Translations under genes and position numbers: made by a program
Notes under the pieces: generated by a model
Seen by the model: only the letters and a program-made list of their open reading frames with translations
Told to the model about the DNA's origin: nothing
The model's database searches: none
Shown here: one piece after another, positions 1 to 7,734 of the stretch
Position numbering within the stretch: the first letter of the stretch is position 1
Layout of the letters: every line of letters begins with the position of its first letter
Source of the DNA: RGIG6165 sp045538835
GTDB lineage: Bacteria > Bacillota > Clostridia > Oscillospirales > Feifaniaceae
DNA length: 64,000 bases
Assembly (NCBI GenBank): GCA_045538835.1
Contig: JAZQEF010000011.1
Location: 124,001-188,000, forward strand
Direction: 5' to 3'

Positions 1-673
1 CAAAAAAGTTTTGCTTATAGATGCCGATCCGCAGGGGAACGCTTCAAGCGGTTTTGGCGTATTTAAAAGGCCGGAGGAATCGTCGCTCTATGCCGTTTTC
101 ACGGGCGAGCGTACTGTTGATGAAAACACGGTAAAGACGCAGTTTAAAAATGTTTCCATAATTCCCTCAAGCATGGCGCTTGCAGGGGCGGAGATAGAAC
201 TTGTGTCGGCAGATGCGAGGCAGTATGTACTGCGTGATGCTCTTGCGGCGACAAAAGAAAAGTATGATTTTGTATTTATCGACTGTCCCCCGTCGCTCGG
301 ACTTGTCACACTCAACGCCTTGTCGGCGGCTGACAGCGTGCTCATTCCCGTTCAGTGCGAATACTATGCGCTTGAGGGTATCAGCCAGCTTATGAACACG
401 GTGCGCACCGTCAAAAAGATGTATAACAACGACATTGAAATTGAGGGTGTCCTGCTCACCATGTTTAACGGTCAGTTGAATCTTACCGCACAGGTTTCAA
501 AAGAAATAAAAAAATATTTTCCCGGCAAGGTCTACAAGACGGTTATACCCAGAAATGTCCGTCTGTCGGAGGCGCCGAGTTTCGGTATGCCCGTAATGTA
601 TTATGACAGGACTTCGAGGGGCGCTGAAAGTTACGGTGAACTTGCAAAGGAATTTTTGAAAAATAACAGATAG
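1..673 (+). CDS. parA: ParA/Soj chromosome-partitioning ATPase, 5' truncated by window edge
   Basis: This is the C-terminal ~222 residues of a ParA/Soj-type deviant-Walker ATPase that works with ParB in origin segregation. The reading frame is open from base 2, so the real start and the KGGVGKTT nucleotide loop lie before the window. An apparent TTG start at base 11 is only the codon for a Leu. Visible are DADPQGNAS (Walker A' follow-on), the Walker-B-like FIDCPPSLG and the late Arg-rich PRNVRLSEAPSFG segment, all standard for the family. parB follows after 10 bases, as an operon. The parA-parB-serS order is typical of the origin-proximal region in Clostridia. Confidence 0.95.
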   Translation, partial: KKVLLIDADPQGNASSGFGVFKRPEESSLYAVFTGERTVDENTVKTQFKNVSIIPSSMALAGAEIELVSADARQYVLRDALAATKEKYDFVFIDCPPSLGLVTLNALSAADSVLIPVQCEYYALEGISQLMNTVRTVKKMYNNDIEIEGVLLTMFNGQLNLTAQVSKEIKKYFPGKVYKTVIPRNVRLSEAPSFGMPVMYYDRTSRGAESYGELAKEFLKNNR

Positions 674-683
674 GGAGTTTACA

Positions 684-1547
684 ATGGCTATAAAAAAGGG
701 ACTCGGAAGGGGTATCGAAGCGCTCTTTGAGGACAGCGGCGATACCAAAGATGTCACATCGGGCATCACAGAACTTAAAATAAGTCAGGTCGAACCCAAC
801 AGAAATCAGCCGAGAAAGGACTTTGACAAGAATGCGCTTGCCGAACTTGCAAGCAGTATCGAAACACACGGTGTCATATCCCCCATTATCGTGCGCCCGT
901 CAGATAACGGTCAGTATCAAATAATTGCAGGCGAACGCCGTTGGCGTGCATCGAAAATAGCAGGTCTTAAAACCATACCTGCAATAGTCACGAGTTATGA
1001 CGATGCGACGACAATGGAAGTTGCGCTCATAGAAAACCTTCAGCGTGAGGATTTAAATCCCGTTGAAGAGGCGCTCGGTTACGAAAATCTTGCTAAGGCA
1101 TATGACCTCACGCAGGACGAGATTGCAAGAAAAGTCGGCAAATCAAGACCGGCTGTGGCAAATGCGATGCGACTGCTGTCACTTCCCTCCTCTGTTCTGG
1201 CATATGTGAAAAACGGTGCTCTTTCAGCAGGTCATGCGAGGGCGATACTCGGCTGTGCCGATGAAAAAGCAATGGTTGAACTTGCAGAAAAGGCAGTTAA
1301 AGAGGGACTTTCGGTACGCACTACCGAAAAACTTGCGAAAATGCCGCCTGTCAAACACGAAAAAGGTCAGAATATGATGTTTGACAGTTATATTGCAGAG
1401 GAATTTGAGAGGAAACTCGGCTCAATTCTCGGCAGAAAGACGCATCTTGTGACAAAGGGAAGCAAGGGTGTGCTTGAGATAGAATTTTATGACAGTGAAG
1501 ACTTGAACAGACTTATGGATTCACTTAATATTGATATAGATATGTAA
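684..1547 (+). CDS. parB: ParB/Spo0J chromosome-partitioning CTPase
   Basis: ParB/Spo0J, 287 residues, a normal length for the family. It loads at parS sites as a CTP-dependent clamp and partners ParA. The N terminus has the KKGLGRGIEALF ParA-stimulating segment. Box II, GERRWRA, is near residue 90 and is followed by ALIENLQREDLNPVEEA. The helix-turn-helix is around residues 138-163 (LTQDEIARKVGKSRPAVANA), and a C-terminal dimerisation domain follows. The ATG has a GGGAG site and lies 10 bases after parA, with serS starting 12 bases after its stop. I saw no TGTTTCACGTGAAACA-like parS site in the window. Confidence 0.96.
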   Translation: MAIKKGLGRGIEALFEDSGDTKDVTSGITELKISQVEPNRNQPRKDFDKNALAELASSIETHGVISPIIVRPSDNGQYQIIAGERRWRASKIAGLKTIPAIVTSYDDATTMEVALIENLQREDLNPVEEALGYENLAKAYDLTQDEIARKVGKSRPAVANAMRLLSLPSSVLAYVKNGALSAGHARAILGCADEKAMVELAEKAVKEGLSVRTTEKLAKMPPVKHEKGQNMMFDSYIAEEFERKLGSILGRKTHLVTKGSKGVLEIEFYDSEDLNRLMDSLNIDIDM

Positions 1548-1559
1548 GGAGACGGTAAA

Positions 1560-2834
1560 ATGCTGGATATTAAAAGAATCAAAGCAGATCCAAACGGCGT
1601 CAGAGAAGCGCTTCTCGGAAGACAGAAGGACTACGGTGAGGAGATAAGTGAAGTTGTTGCTCTTGACGAACAGCGCAGAGAACTTATTTTTGATACGGAG
1701 CAGAGAAAAGCAAAGCAGAATGAAGTTTCAAAACTCATTCCCCAGTACAAAAAAGAGGGTAAGCCTACAGATGAAATAATGGCTGAAATGAGGGAACTTT
1801 CGGAAGGTATCAAGGCGGACGGCGCACGTCTTGCGGAAATTGAGGAAAAACTCGATATCTCAATAAAGAAAATACCCAATATCCCCAATGAAAAGGTAAA
1901 AGTGGGTAAAGATGACAGCGATAATGTCGAAATAAGAAAATGGGGCGAGCCGAGGAAGTTTGATTTTGAGCCTAAGGCTCACTGGGATATCGGTAAGGAC
2001 CTTGATATTCTCGACCCCGACACTGCCGCTAAGGTAACGGGCGCAAGATTCCACTTCTATAAAGGTCTCGGCGCAAGACTTGAGAGGGCGATAATCTCCT
2101 TCTTTATGGATTATCACAGCGAAAATAACGGCTATACCGAGATACTTCCTCCCTATATGGCAAACAGAGCGTCTATGACGGGTACGGGTCAGCTTCCCAA
2201 GTTTGAAGAGGATATGTTCCACCTTGATAATGAAAAGGACTTTTTCCTTATTCCGACGGCAGAAGTTCCCGTTACAAATATGCACCGTGACGAGATTATG
2301 GACGGTGCAAAGCTTCCCGTAAAATACTGCGCATATTCGGCTTGTTTCCGTGCAGAGGCAGGCAGCGCAGGCAGAGATACAAGAGGTCTTATCAGACAGC
2401 ATCAGTTCAACAAGGTCGAACTTGTCAAGTTCTCACGTCCCGAGAACTCATACGAAGAACTTGAAAGCCTTACGCTTGATGCACAGAGCGTGCTCCAGGC
2501 ACTCGGTCTTCCCCACCGCGTTGTAAGACTCTGCAGCGGCGACCTTGGTTTCTCAAGCGCAATGACATATGACGTTGAGGTGTGGATGCCCTCTTACAAC
2601 AGATATGTTGAGATATCCTCCTGCTCCAACTTTGAAGATTTCCAGGCACGCCGTATGGGCTGCCGTTTCAAGGATGCAGGCGGCAAGCCTCAGTTTGCAC
2701 ACACGCTCAACGGAAGCGGTGTTGCAGTAGGCAGAACGGTTGCGGCAATTCTTGAAAACTATCAGAATGAAGACGGCTCGGTCACAATTCCCGAAGCACT
2801 TGTCCCCTACATGCACAGAGATATAATTAAATAA
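1560..2834 (+). CDS. serS: Serine--tRNA ligase
   Basis: Seryl-tRNA synthetase, 424 residues, cytoplasmic, charging tRNA-Ser (and tRNA-Sec where present). The N-terminal ~110 residues form the tRNA-binding helical arm (EEISEVVALDEQRRELIFDTE onward, charged heptads). The class II core has motif 2 FRAEAGSAGRDTRGL near residue 262 and motif 3 GSGVAVGRTVAAI near residue 385. The ATG has an AAGGAGACGGT ribosome site. It follows parB by 12 bases and ends at a strong bidirectional terminator. No T-box leader is present because the gene is internal to the parAB operon. Confidence 0.97.
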   Translation: MLDIKRIKADPNGVREALLGRQKDYGEEISEVVALDEQRRELIFDTEQRKAKQNEVSKLIPQYKKEGKPTDEIMAEMRELSEGIKADGARLAEIEEKLDISIKKIPNIPNEKVKVGKDDSDNVEIRKWGEPRKFDFEPKAHWDIGKDLDILDPDTAAKVTGARFHFYKGLGARLERAIISFFMDYHSENNGYTEILPPYMANRASMTGTGQLPKFEEDMFHLDNEKDFFLIPTAEVPVTNMHRDEIMDGAKLPVKYCAYSACFRAEAGSAGRDTRGLIRQHQFNKVELVKFSRPENSYEELESLTLDAQSVLQALGLPHRVVRLCSGDLGFSSAMTYDVEVWMPSYNRYVEISSCSNFEDFQARRMGCRFKDAGGKPQFAHTLNGSGVAVGRTVAAILENYQNEDGSVTIPEALVPYMHRDIIK

Positions 2835-2838
2835 GGAA

Positions 2839-2869
2839 AAAGGCTGAACGGTAGGTTCAGCCTTTCTTT
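2839..2869. terminator. Bidirectional intrinsic terminator between serS and the DUF5662 gene
   Basis: An 11-bp perfect stem (2839-2849 with 2855-2865) around AAAGGCTGAAC, with a 5-base loop, an A-run on one side and a T-run on the other. It sits between two convergent genes and can serve both. Confidence 0.85.
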
Positions 2870-3404
2870 ATATCAATTCCTCATATTTATGAGTCTTTAT
2901 ATAGGAAAAGACTTCCCTCTCCCCTTTTTCTGCAAGCATGCGCAGGAGAAATTCAAGTTCATCGGAAGTTTTCCTGTGAATAATTCTTTTGTCTTTTGCC
3001 CGCTGAAAATATATGAGCGCCGCATCATCGGTGTAATCCTTACCTTTATATATCTTGCTTGCCGCAACTCTGTCACAAAACATTTCTATTAAATATTTTC
3101 TGGGCATCTCGACAGGCTCATATCGTTTTGATACGGGATTTACATCGCTCCAATATTCAAAATGGTGGCGGTTTCTGCCTTTGTGATGCATCCAGGCAAT
3201 AGAATAGCCGTTTTCTTCACGCTCTTCCTCATTGGGCGAGCGTGTTCCCTGATAGTATTTCACGCCGTTTATAAATTCAACAGGTGAAAATTTTGACAGG
3301 TCATGCAAAAGCCCTTGAATCGGGATACCTGCCTTACAGCAATGCACAAAAACGGCGTGTCTGTGCCGCACAACTGTTCTTAAATGTTTGAAAAATTTTA
3401 TCAT
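2868..3404 (-). CDS. DUF5662 family protein
   Basis: Predicted cytoplasmic protein of 178 residues. The motifs match the DUF5662 family: HDLSKFSPVEF near residue 35 and WMHHKGRNRHHFEYW near residue 71. The many conserved His and Asp residues suggest a metal-binding, HD-like fold, but that is an inference and no function is established. A GGAAATTTCT sequence precedes the ATG at 3404. It is transcribed divergently from the marR gene and stands alone, converging on serS. Confidence 0.7.
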   Translation of the reverse strand: MIKFFKHLRTVVRHRHAVFVHCCKAGIPIQGLLHDLSKFSPVEFINGVKYYQGTRSPNEEEREENGYSIAWMHHKGRNRHHFEYWSDVNPVSKRYEPVEMPRKYLIEMFCDRVAASKIYKGKDYTDDAALIYFQRAKDKRIIHRKTSDELEFLLRMLAEKGEREVFSYIKTHKYEELI

Positions 3405-3465
3405 AGAAATTTCCTTTATTTACTCTATTATGATTATTCTACTATCATAATATTCTAAAATCAAG

Positions 3466-3494
3466 TTGACAAACATATAAATAGCAGATATAAT
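3466..3494 (+). promoter_or_regulatory. Consensus sigma-A promoter for marR-degV
   Basis: TTGACA at 3466-3471, a 17-base spacer, and TATAAT at 3489-3494: both hexamers are perfect. A promoter this strong fits repression by the operators just downstream. Confidence 0.85.
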
Positions 3495-3497
3495 TGC

Positions 3498-3526
3498 TTT
3501 GATATTCAAAATATTTGAACTTCAAA
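3498..3526 (+). promoter_or_regulatory. Tandem FabT-like operator boxes (TTTGANNNTCAAA x2)
   Basis: Two palindromes, TTTGATATTCAAA at 3498-3510 and TTTGAACTTCAAA at 3514-3526, lie immediately downstream of the -10 hexamer with centres 16 bp apart. The half-sites and 3-base gap match the TTTGA-N3-TCAAA pattern known for the FabT (MarR-family) fatty-acid regulator of streptococci. Position over the transcription start suggests autorepression of the marR-degV operon; this is inferred. Confidence 0.65.
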
Positions 3527-3551
3527 ATATCGTTGAAACGGAGGTGTGGAT

Positions 3552-4007
3552 TTGCCGTCGAAATACATTGATAAAATCAACAAATTTCTGGTAAAGTCGT
3601 ATAATTCACTTATGCGCGCCGAAGAAAAAGCGCTTGCAACGGGTGATTTTTCAAACCTCTCGGCGAAGGAGATACATTGCATTGCGGCAGTGTGCGATGC
3701 CGTGGACAGAGGCGATTCCACTGCTAAGGCGATAGCAAAGGAACTTGATATCACACAGGGCTCACTCACTGTTTGCGTGACGGTGCTTGAACACAAAGGC
3801 TATTTAAACCGTGAAAAGCGTCAAGGTGATAAAAGGCAGGTATTTATAGTGCCTACCGACAAGGGAATCGCTCTCAATGAAAAATACAGGGAGTTTCAAA
3901 GTACGATAGTAGAGCAGGTCGAAGAAGAACTGCCAGAAGAACAGTTTGACAAACTTGAAAAAGTTTTAGCGAAAATAACATCATTTTTAAAGAGTAAAGG
4001 AGAATAA
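3552..4007 (+). CDS. MarR-family transcriptional regulator (FabT-like candidate)
   Basis: MarR-type winged-helix repressor, about 151 residues. The winged helix runs roughly through residues 45-105: SAKEIHCIAAVCDAV, then TAKAIAKELDITQGSLTVCV as the recognition region, and the wing LNREKRQGDKRQVFIVPTDKG. A GTG at 3546 falls directly against GGAGG and is too close to be used; TTG at 3552 lies seven bases from GGAGG and is the better start. The degV gene follows after only four bases. Two FabT-like operator boxes in its own leader and the fatty-acid-binding partner suggest control of lipid metabolism. The family call is secure; the FabT-like role is inferred. Confidence 0.85.
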   Translation: MPSKYIDKINKFLVKSYNSLMRAEEKALATGDFSNLSAKEIHCIAAVCDAVDRGDSTAKAIAKELDITQGSLTVCVTVLEHKGYLNREKRQGDKRQVFIVPTDKGIALNEKYREFQSTIVEQVEEELPEEQFDKLEKVLAKITSFLKSKGE

Positions 4008-4011
4008 CGTT

Positions 4012-4848
4012 TTGGTTAGAATTATAACAGACAGCACAGCGGATATTTCTGCCGAAAATGCCGAAAAACTCGGAATTACAGTACTTCCTTTGACGATACA
4101 TTTCGGTGAAGAGACATACCGTGACGGTGTTGACATAACAAATAAAGAATTTTATGACAAACTTGCTACAGTGAATGAACTTCCCAAAACGGCACAGATT
4201 CCGCCTGCAATATTTGCGGACACTTTTAAGAAGTATCTTGATGAGGGTGATGAAATAGTGTGTCTGCTTATTGCATCAAAACTCAGCGGTACACGCCAGT
4301 CAGCGATAATTGCGGCAGATATGCTTGAAACTGACAAAGTTTATGTGCCCGATACTCAGACAGTAACTATCGGTCTCGGTCTTATGGTGACGGTTGCCTG
4401 CGATATGCGCGACAAGGGTGCATCTGCAAAAGAAATTGCAGACAAAATTACAGAACTTTCCGATAGAATATGCATTATTGCGGCAGTTGCAACGCTTAAA
4501 TATCTGCACATGGGCGGAAGACTGTCGGGGGCGGCGGCAGTTATCGGCGGAATGCTGGGTATCTGTCCTCTTATTTCTGTCGAACACGGCGAAATAAAAT
4601 CAATAGGCAAGGCGAGGGGAATGAATTCGGCAGTAAAATCTCTTGATGAAAAACTTAAACATGAGGGTTATACTGTAGATTCTTCTATGCCGATTGCTTT
4701 TGGTGACACTCAGGCGCCCGACCTGCGCAAAATTCTTTTGGAACAGCTCTCCTACGTAGGGGACTGTGTTCTTGTAAGTGAGATCGGCAGCGTAGTGGGC
4801 ACTCATGTCGGACAGGGCGGCGGCGGAATAGCCTACTTTAAAAAATAA
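4012..4848 (+). CDS. DegV family protein, probable fatty-acid-binding FakB-type protein
   Basis: DegV/FakB family, 278 residues. Known members bind one long-chain fatty acid and present it to the kinase FakA for phosphorylation. Visible family features: DSTADI at residues 7-12, TAQIPPAIF near 62, ASKLSGTRQSA near 91, the LKYLHMGGRLSGAAA segment near 165 and the C-terminal IGSVVGTHVGQGG. The start is TTG at 4012 with AAAGGAG nine bases upstream. It is the second gene of the marR operon and ends at a terminator. No FakA (DAK-type kinase) is in the window, so which kinase it serves is unknown. Confidence 0.88.
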   Translation: MVRIITDSTADISAENAEKLGITVLPLTIHFGEETYRDGVDITNKEFYDKLATVNELPKTAQIPPAIFADTFKKYLDEGDEIVCLLIASKLSGTRQSAIIAADMLETDKVYVPDTQTVTIGLGLMVTVACDMRDKGASAKEIADKITELSDRICIIAAVATLKYLHMGGRLSGAAAVIGGMLGICPLISVEHGEIKSIGKARGMNSAVKSLDEKLKHEGYTVDSSMPIAFGDTQAPDLRKILLEQLSYVGDCVLVSEIGSVVGTHVGQGGGGIAYFKK

Positions 4849-4851
4849 AGA

Positions 4852-4884
4852 AAAAGGATGAAGTTAAAACTTCATCCTTTTATA
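4852..4884. terminator. Bidirectional terminator between degV and the LysM-secretin-N gene
   Basis: A 13-bp perfect stem AAAAGGATGAAGT (4852-4864 with 4869-4881), loop TAAA, T-rich on both flanks. It separates two convergent genes. Confidence 0.85.
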
Positions 4885-4886
4885 TT

Positions 4887-6077
4887 TTACTCTGCTACAT
4901 CTGCATTTTTTGCGGCGGTTACTGCTTTGTCAACACGTTCATCGCTTCCTATAAAATAGACAATTTTCTTGTTTCCTGCGCGTGTGACAAAAATCACATC
5001 GGAGAAGCCCTGCGTCTTAAGTGTTGCTACAAGAATGTCACGGTCAACATTCGAAACAGTAAATGAGTATACCTTAAGTCTTGTGTCGGAGGTTACATTT
5101 TCCGCAGTATCGATTTTTGCAAACAAATCGTCAAGGTCCTGTGTTGCGTTTTTGCTGCCTGTTACATATATTTTACCGTCGTTTTTGTAGTTTGGCAGGT
5201 AGGTAAGTTTGAGGGCAAGAGCATCTGTAAACGCCTTCATTATTTCACGTGTGGCATATTTGGGAGAGTACGAAACCATATTGAAGAGCCTTGTCTGAGT
5301 AAGTTCATCAAGCGGGAAATTGATACTCTTGTCTATCATATATTTAGCATTTACCACACGGGCAAGTTCTTTTGGCGTTGCGGTCACGGAAATCTTTGAA
5401 GTGTTGGTATCATCTGCTGTGATACCGCTTACATCAAGCCCTAAGTGCTCAAGCACAGCGACAAACTCCGAGGATTTCATATTGTTTAAAATCAGCGTTT
5501 TTGTCATTTCCGAATACATCATAACAGATGATATCCTGCTCTCGGGCCCCACGATTATAAAATCGCCGTCGGAAATATAAGACAGACCGTCAGCCGCTTC
5601 GACAACAAGATTTATCGCTTTCATACAGGATACGAGCGAGCAGGTAACCGTGACATTCTGCGCTTCGCTGAGATATATTATCTTTTTGCCTGCATAGTTT
5701 GCAATAATGTTTAATATGTCGCGTATATCAGTATCGATAACTTCAAATGAAATAGCATCAATAAAGTCGACCGACAGGGTGGGTATGTCATAACCGTTTC
5801 CGACAGGAGCATCGTCGGGAATCGGAATTTCATCAGGTTCTGTATTACTCGTTTCGCCGTTTGCAGACGGAATTTTAAGCACCTGACCTATCTGAATACC
5901 CTCGCCTGTAAGGTTATTGGCGCTCATTAGGTCATCAACAGAAATGCCGAATTTGTTTGCAATAGTCCAAAGGCTGTCCCCCGATTCGACTGTATAGGTA
6001 CTTGCCGCAAAAGCCGCAGTTGTAAGCATCATTGCCAGAGCAAGCGCTAAAGCCAGTATTTTAAATGTTGTTTTCAT
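4887..6077 (-). CDS. Secreted LysM protein with secretin-type N-domains (STN/N0 plus N1-like repeats), no pore domain
   Basis: Exported protein, 396 residues. A signal peptide (~1-25, Ala/Leu-rich) leads into one LysM domain (~28-70, YTVESGDSLWTIANKFGIS), which binds peptidoglycan. After an acidic linker, residues ~103-175 resemble the short secretin/TonB (STN, N0) domain of GspD and PilQ (FEVIDTDIRDILNIIANYAGKK). Three further ~65-residue blocks look like secretin N1-type modules: TKTLILNNMKSSEFVAVLE with TATPKELARVV, then RLFNMVSYSPKYATREIM, then LKVYSFTVSNVDRDILV. The C-terminal secretin barrel is absent. AGGAGG precedes the ATG, 12 bases after the GspC-like gene. Domain calls are from pattern reading; the function is unknown. 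Confidence 0.7.
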   Translation of the reverse strand: MKTTFKILALALALAMMLTTAAFAASTYTVESGDSLWTIANKFGISVDDLMSANNLTGEGIQIGQVLKIPSANGETSNTEPDEIPIPDDAPVGNGYDIPTLSVDFIDAISFEVIDTDIRDILNIIANYAGKKIIYLSEAQNVTVTCSLVSCMKAINLVVEAADGLSYISDGDFIIVGPESRISSVMMYSEMTKTLILNNMKSSEFVAVLEHLGLDVSGITADDTNTSKISVTATPKELARVVNAKYMIDKSINFPLDELTQTRLFNMVSYSPKYATREIMKAFTDALALKLTYLPNYKNDGKIYVTGSKNATQDLDDLFAKIDTAENVTSDTRLKVYSFTVSNVDRDILVATLKTQGFSDVIFVTRAGNKKIVYFIGSDERVDKAVTAAKNADVAE

Positions 6078-6089
6078 CTTGCACCCTCC

Positions 6090-6542
6090 TTACTGAATAT
6101 CATAAGTCGGCTCATCAAGCGTGAGATAAGCGTAGTTTTCCCCGACTGCAAGAATAACAAGACCGTCATCAATATCCGCAAGTGTGACACCGCCGACAGA
6201 TTCGTTCTTTTCAAGCGATACCGTAGTGCCGTTCATATCGATTATCGCTGCCATTGCGCCCGATTCACCAAGGAAGAATCCCTTTAATGTGATCCTGCCC
6301 GTGGCAACAAAATCGTCAAGATCCGAATTTGATTTGGGAAGTACGGATATAAGAGAGCCGCCGTTGCCGTAAAGTTCATCATCGGACACAGCGTCCCAAG
6401 TGCCGTTGCTGAAACTTGTCCTGCCGCCGGTTAGATTGACAACAGCCAGCGTAACAAGCGCAGCAATAACTAAAAGCACCACAATACCGGTAAATATGTT
6501 ATTCGCAAGTATTTTTTTTGCGCGTTTACTACTCGATTTCAC
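6090..6542 (-). CDS. Bitopic membrane protein with GspC/PilP-like (HR) extracytoplasmic domain
   Basis: 150 residues: short basic cytosolic tail, one membrane helix (~16-37), a linker, and a beta-rich outer domain (~72-140). The pattern LKGFFLGESGAMAAIIDMNG, then SVGGVTLADIDDGLVIL resembles the homology-region/PilP fold that contacts the N0 domain of a secretin. The gene directly downstream encodes just such an N0 domain, so the two products probably bind each other. The open frame extends upstream to 6605, but GTG at 6542 is the likely start because AGGAG lies at the right distance. A TTGACA-17-TAAAAT promoter precedes it. The similarity is remote and needs profile comparison. Confidence 0.6.
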   Translation of the reverse strand: MKSSSKRAKKILANNIFTGIVVLLVIAALVTLAVVNLTGGRTSFSNGTWDAVSDDELYGNGGSLISVLPKSNSDLDDFVATGRITLKGFFLGESGAMAAIIDMNGTTVSLEKNESVGGVTLADIDDGLVILAVGENYAYLTLDEPTYDIQ

Positions 6543-6573
6543 AAAAATTCTCCTTTTACTAATACTTATATCT

Positions 6574-6602
6574 ATTTTATTATCAAATTTGATTTCTGTC
6601 AA
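6574..6602 (-). promoter_or_regulatory. Promoter for the GspC-like/LysM operon
   Basis: On the minus strand: TTGACA (6602-6597), a 17-base spacer, TAAAAT (6579-6574), about 32 bases before the GTG start. It is divergent from the femX promoter. Confidence 0.7.
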
Positions 6603-6615
6603 CAAAATAGGCGAC

Positions 6616-6644
6616 TTGTAATTAAATGTTTATAATGTTATAAT
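6616..6644 (+). promoter_or_regulatory. Promoter for the femX-alr-holB-ricT run
   Basis: TTGTAA (6616-6621), 17-base spacer, TATAAT (6639-6644), 30 bases ahead of the femX-like ATG. A second TATAAT at 6631-6636 also exists without a good -35. Confidence 0.55.
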
Positions 6645-6674
6645 ATTTTAAATAATATTAAAGGTGATAAATCA

Positions 6675-7733
6675 ATGGAAATATTGAAAAAAGAAGCGCT
6701 CGGTGAATATGAGGATTTTGTGGCATCCCACCCCAAAGGTCATTTTACGCAGAGTGTTATGTGGGGAAAGGTAAAATCTGCCTGGAATTTTGAAGCCGTC
6801 GTGTCGAGAGACGGCGAGGGGAAGATAGCAGGCGCAATAGGTATTCTGGTGAGAAAAGTGCCGGCATTTCCTTATACTATTATGTATGCGCCACGAGGTC
6901 CCGTGTGCGATATACATGATGAAAATGTGATAAAAGATCTTATTGACGGAGTAAAAGAACTTGCAAAAAGGCACAACGCCTACATTTTCCGCATAGATCC
7001 CGATGTTAAAAGTGATGATGCGGTCTTTACCGACATTATGAAGAAACAGGGCTTTGCTGTTAAAGAGGACAGTAAGACTTTTGATGCCATACAACCCCGT
7101 TATGTGTTCAGACTTGACGTTGAGGGTAAGACTGAAGAAGAAGTCATGGCACATTTTGAGAGCAAGACGAGATATAATATCCGCGTTGCGCTCAAACACG
7201 GCGTCGAGGTCAAGATAGCACCGAGGGAAGAACTTGAGACTTTCTATAATATTATGATAGAGACCGGTATGCGCGACAACTTTGTAACAAGGTCGCTGTC
7301 CTATTTTCAGAAGATGTATGACTCTCTGGGTGAGCATATAAGGCTCTATATGGCGTATTACGAAGGCAAAGCTATCGCAGGTACGCTTGCGATAAACTAC
7401 GGCGATAAGGTATGGTATCTCTATGGCGCATCATCAAACAGTTACCGCAATGTAATGCCCAATTATCTGCTTCAGTGGAGCATGATACAGTGGGCGGTCG
7501 AAACAGGCGCAAGGATATACGATTTCAGAGGTGTCGCAGGAATTCTTGAAAAGGATCATCCTCTTTACGGACTATACCGTTTCAAGAAGGGATTTAACGG
7601 TGAATTTACCGAATTTACGGGTGAGATGAGCATTGTATTCAAGCCTTTTGCAAATAAACTCATAAATGCTGCGGAGAAACTGCACAAGAAATATATAAAG
7701 TTTGTCTACAAACTAAAAAACAGAGGTAAATAA
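6675..7733 (+). CDS. FemA/FemB/FemX-family aminoacyl-tRNA:peptidoglycan bridge transferase
   Basis: 352 residues, the expected length. The family transfers an amino acid from aminoacyl-tRNA to the peptidoglycan stem peptide (lipid II), building interpeptide bridges. The fold is a double GNAT. Recognisable segments are HFTQSVMWGKVKSAWNFEAV near the start, FRIDPDVKSDD, the FESKTRYNIRVALKHGVEV block near residue 165, YYEGKAIAGTLAINYGDKVWYLYGASS near 233 and IYDFRGVAGI/GLYRFKKGF near 285-310. The long helical insertion of staphylococcal FemA is not obvious, which points to the smaller FemX type. A racemase homologue begins one base after its stop, implying joint work on an unusual bridge or stem amino acid. 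The transferred amino acid cannot be read from sequence. Confidence 0.85.
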   Translation: MEILKKEALGEYEDFVASHPKGHFTQSVMWGKVKSAWNFEAVVSRDGEGKIAGAIGILVRKVPAFPYTIMYAPRGPVCDIHDENVIKDLIDGVKELAKRHNAYIFRIDPDVKSDDAVFTDIMKKQGFAVKEDSKTFDAIQPRYVFRLDVEGKTEEEVMAHFESKTRYNIRVALKHGVEVKIAPREELETFYNIMIETGMRDNFVTRSLSYFQKMYDSLGEHIRLYMAYYEGKAIAGTLAINYGDKVWYLYGASSNSYRNVMPNYLLQWSMIQWAVETGARIYDFRGVAGILEKDHPLYGLYRFKKGFNGEFTEFTGEMSIVFKPFANKLINAAEKLHKKYIKFVYKLKNRGK

Positions 7734-7734
7734 C

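Noticed and set aside
1860..2402. 180-residue minus-strand open frame inside serS
   Set aside because: Fully antisense to a conserved gene, no ribosome site, Cys/His-rich shadow composition.
6672..7337. 221-residue minus-strand open frame inside the femX-like gene
   Set aside because: Antisense shadow of a well-supported gene with good codon bias on the plus strand; no ribosome site.
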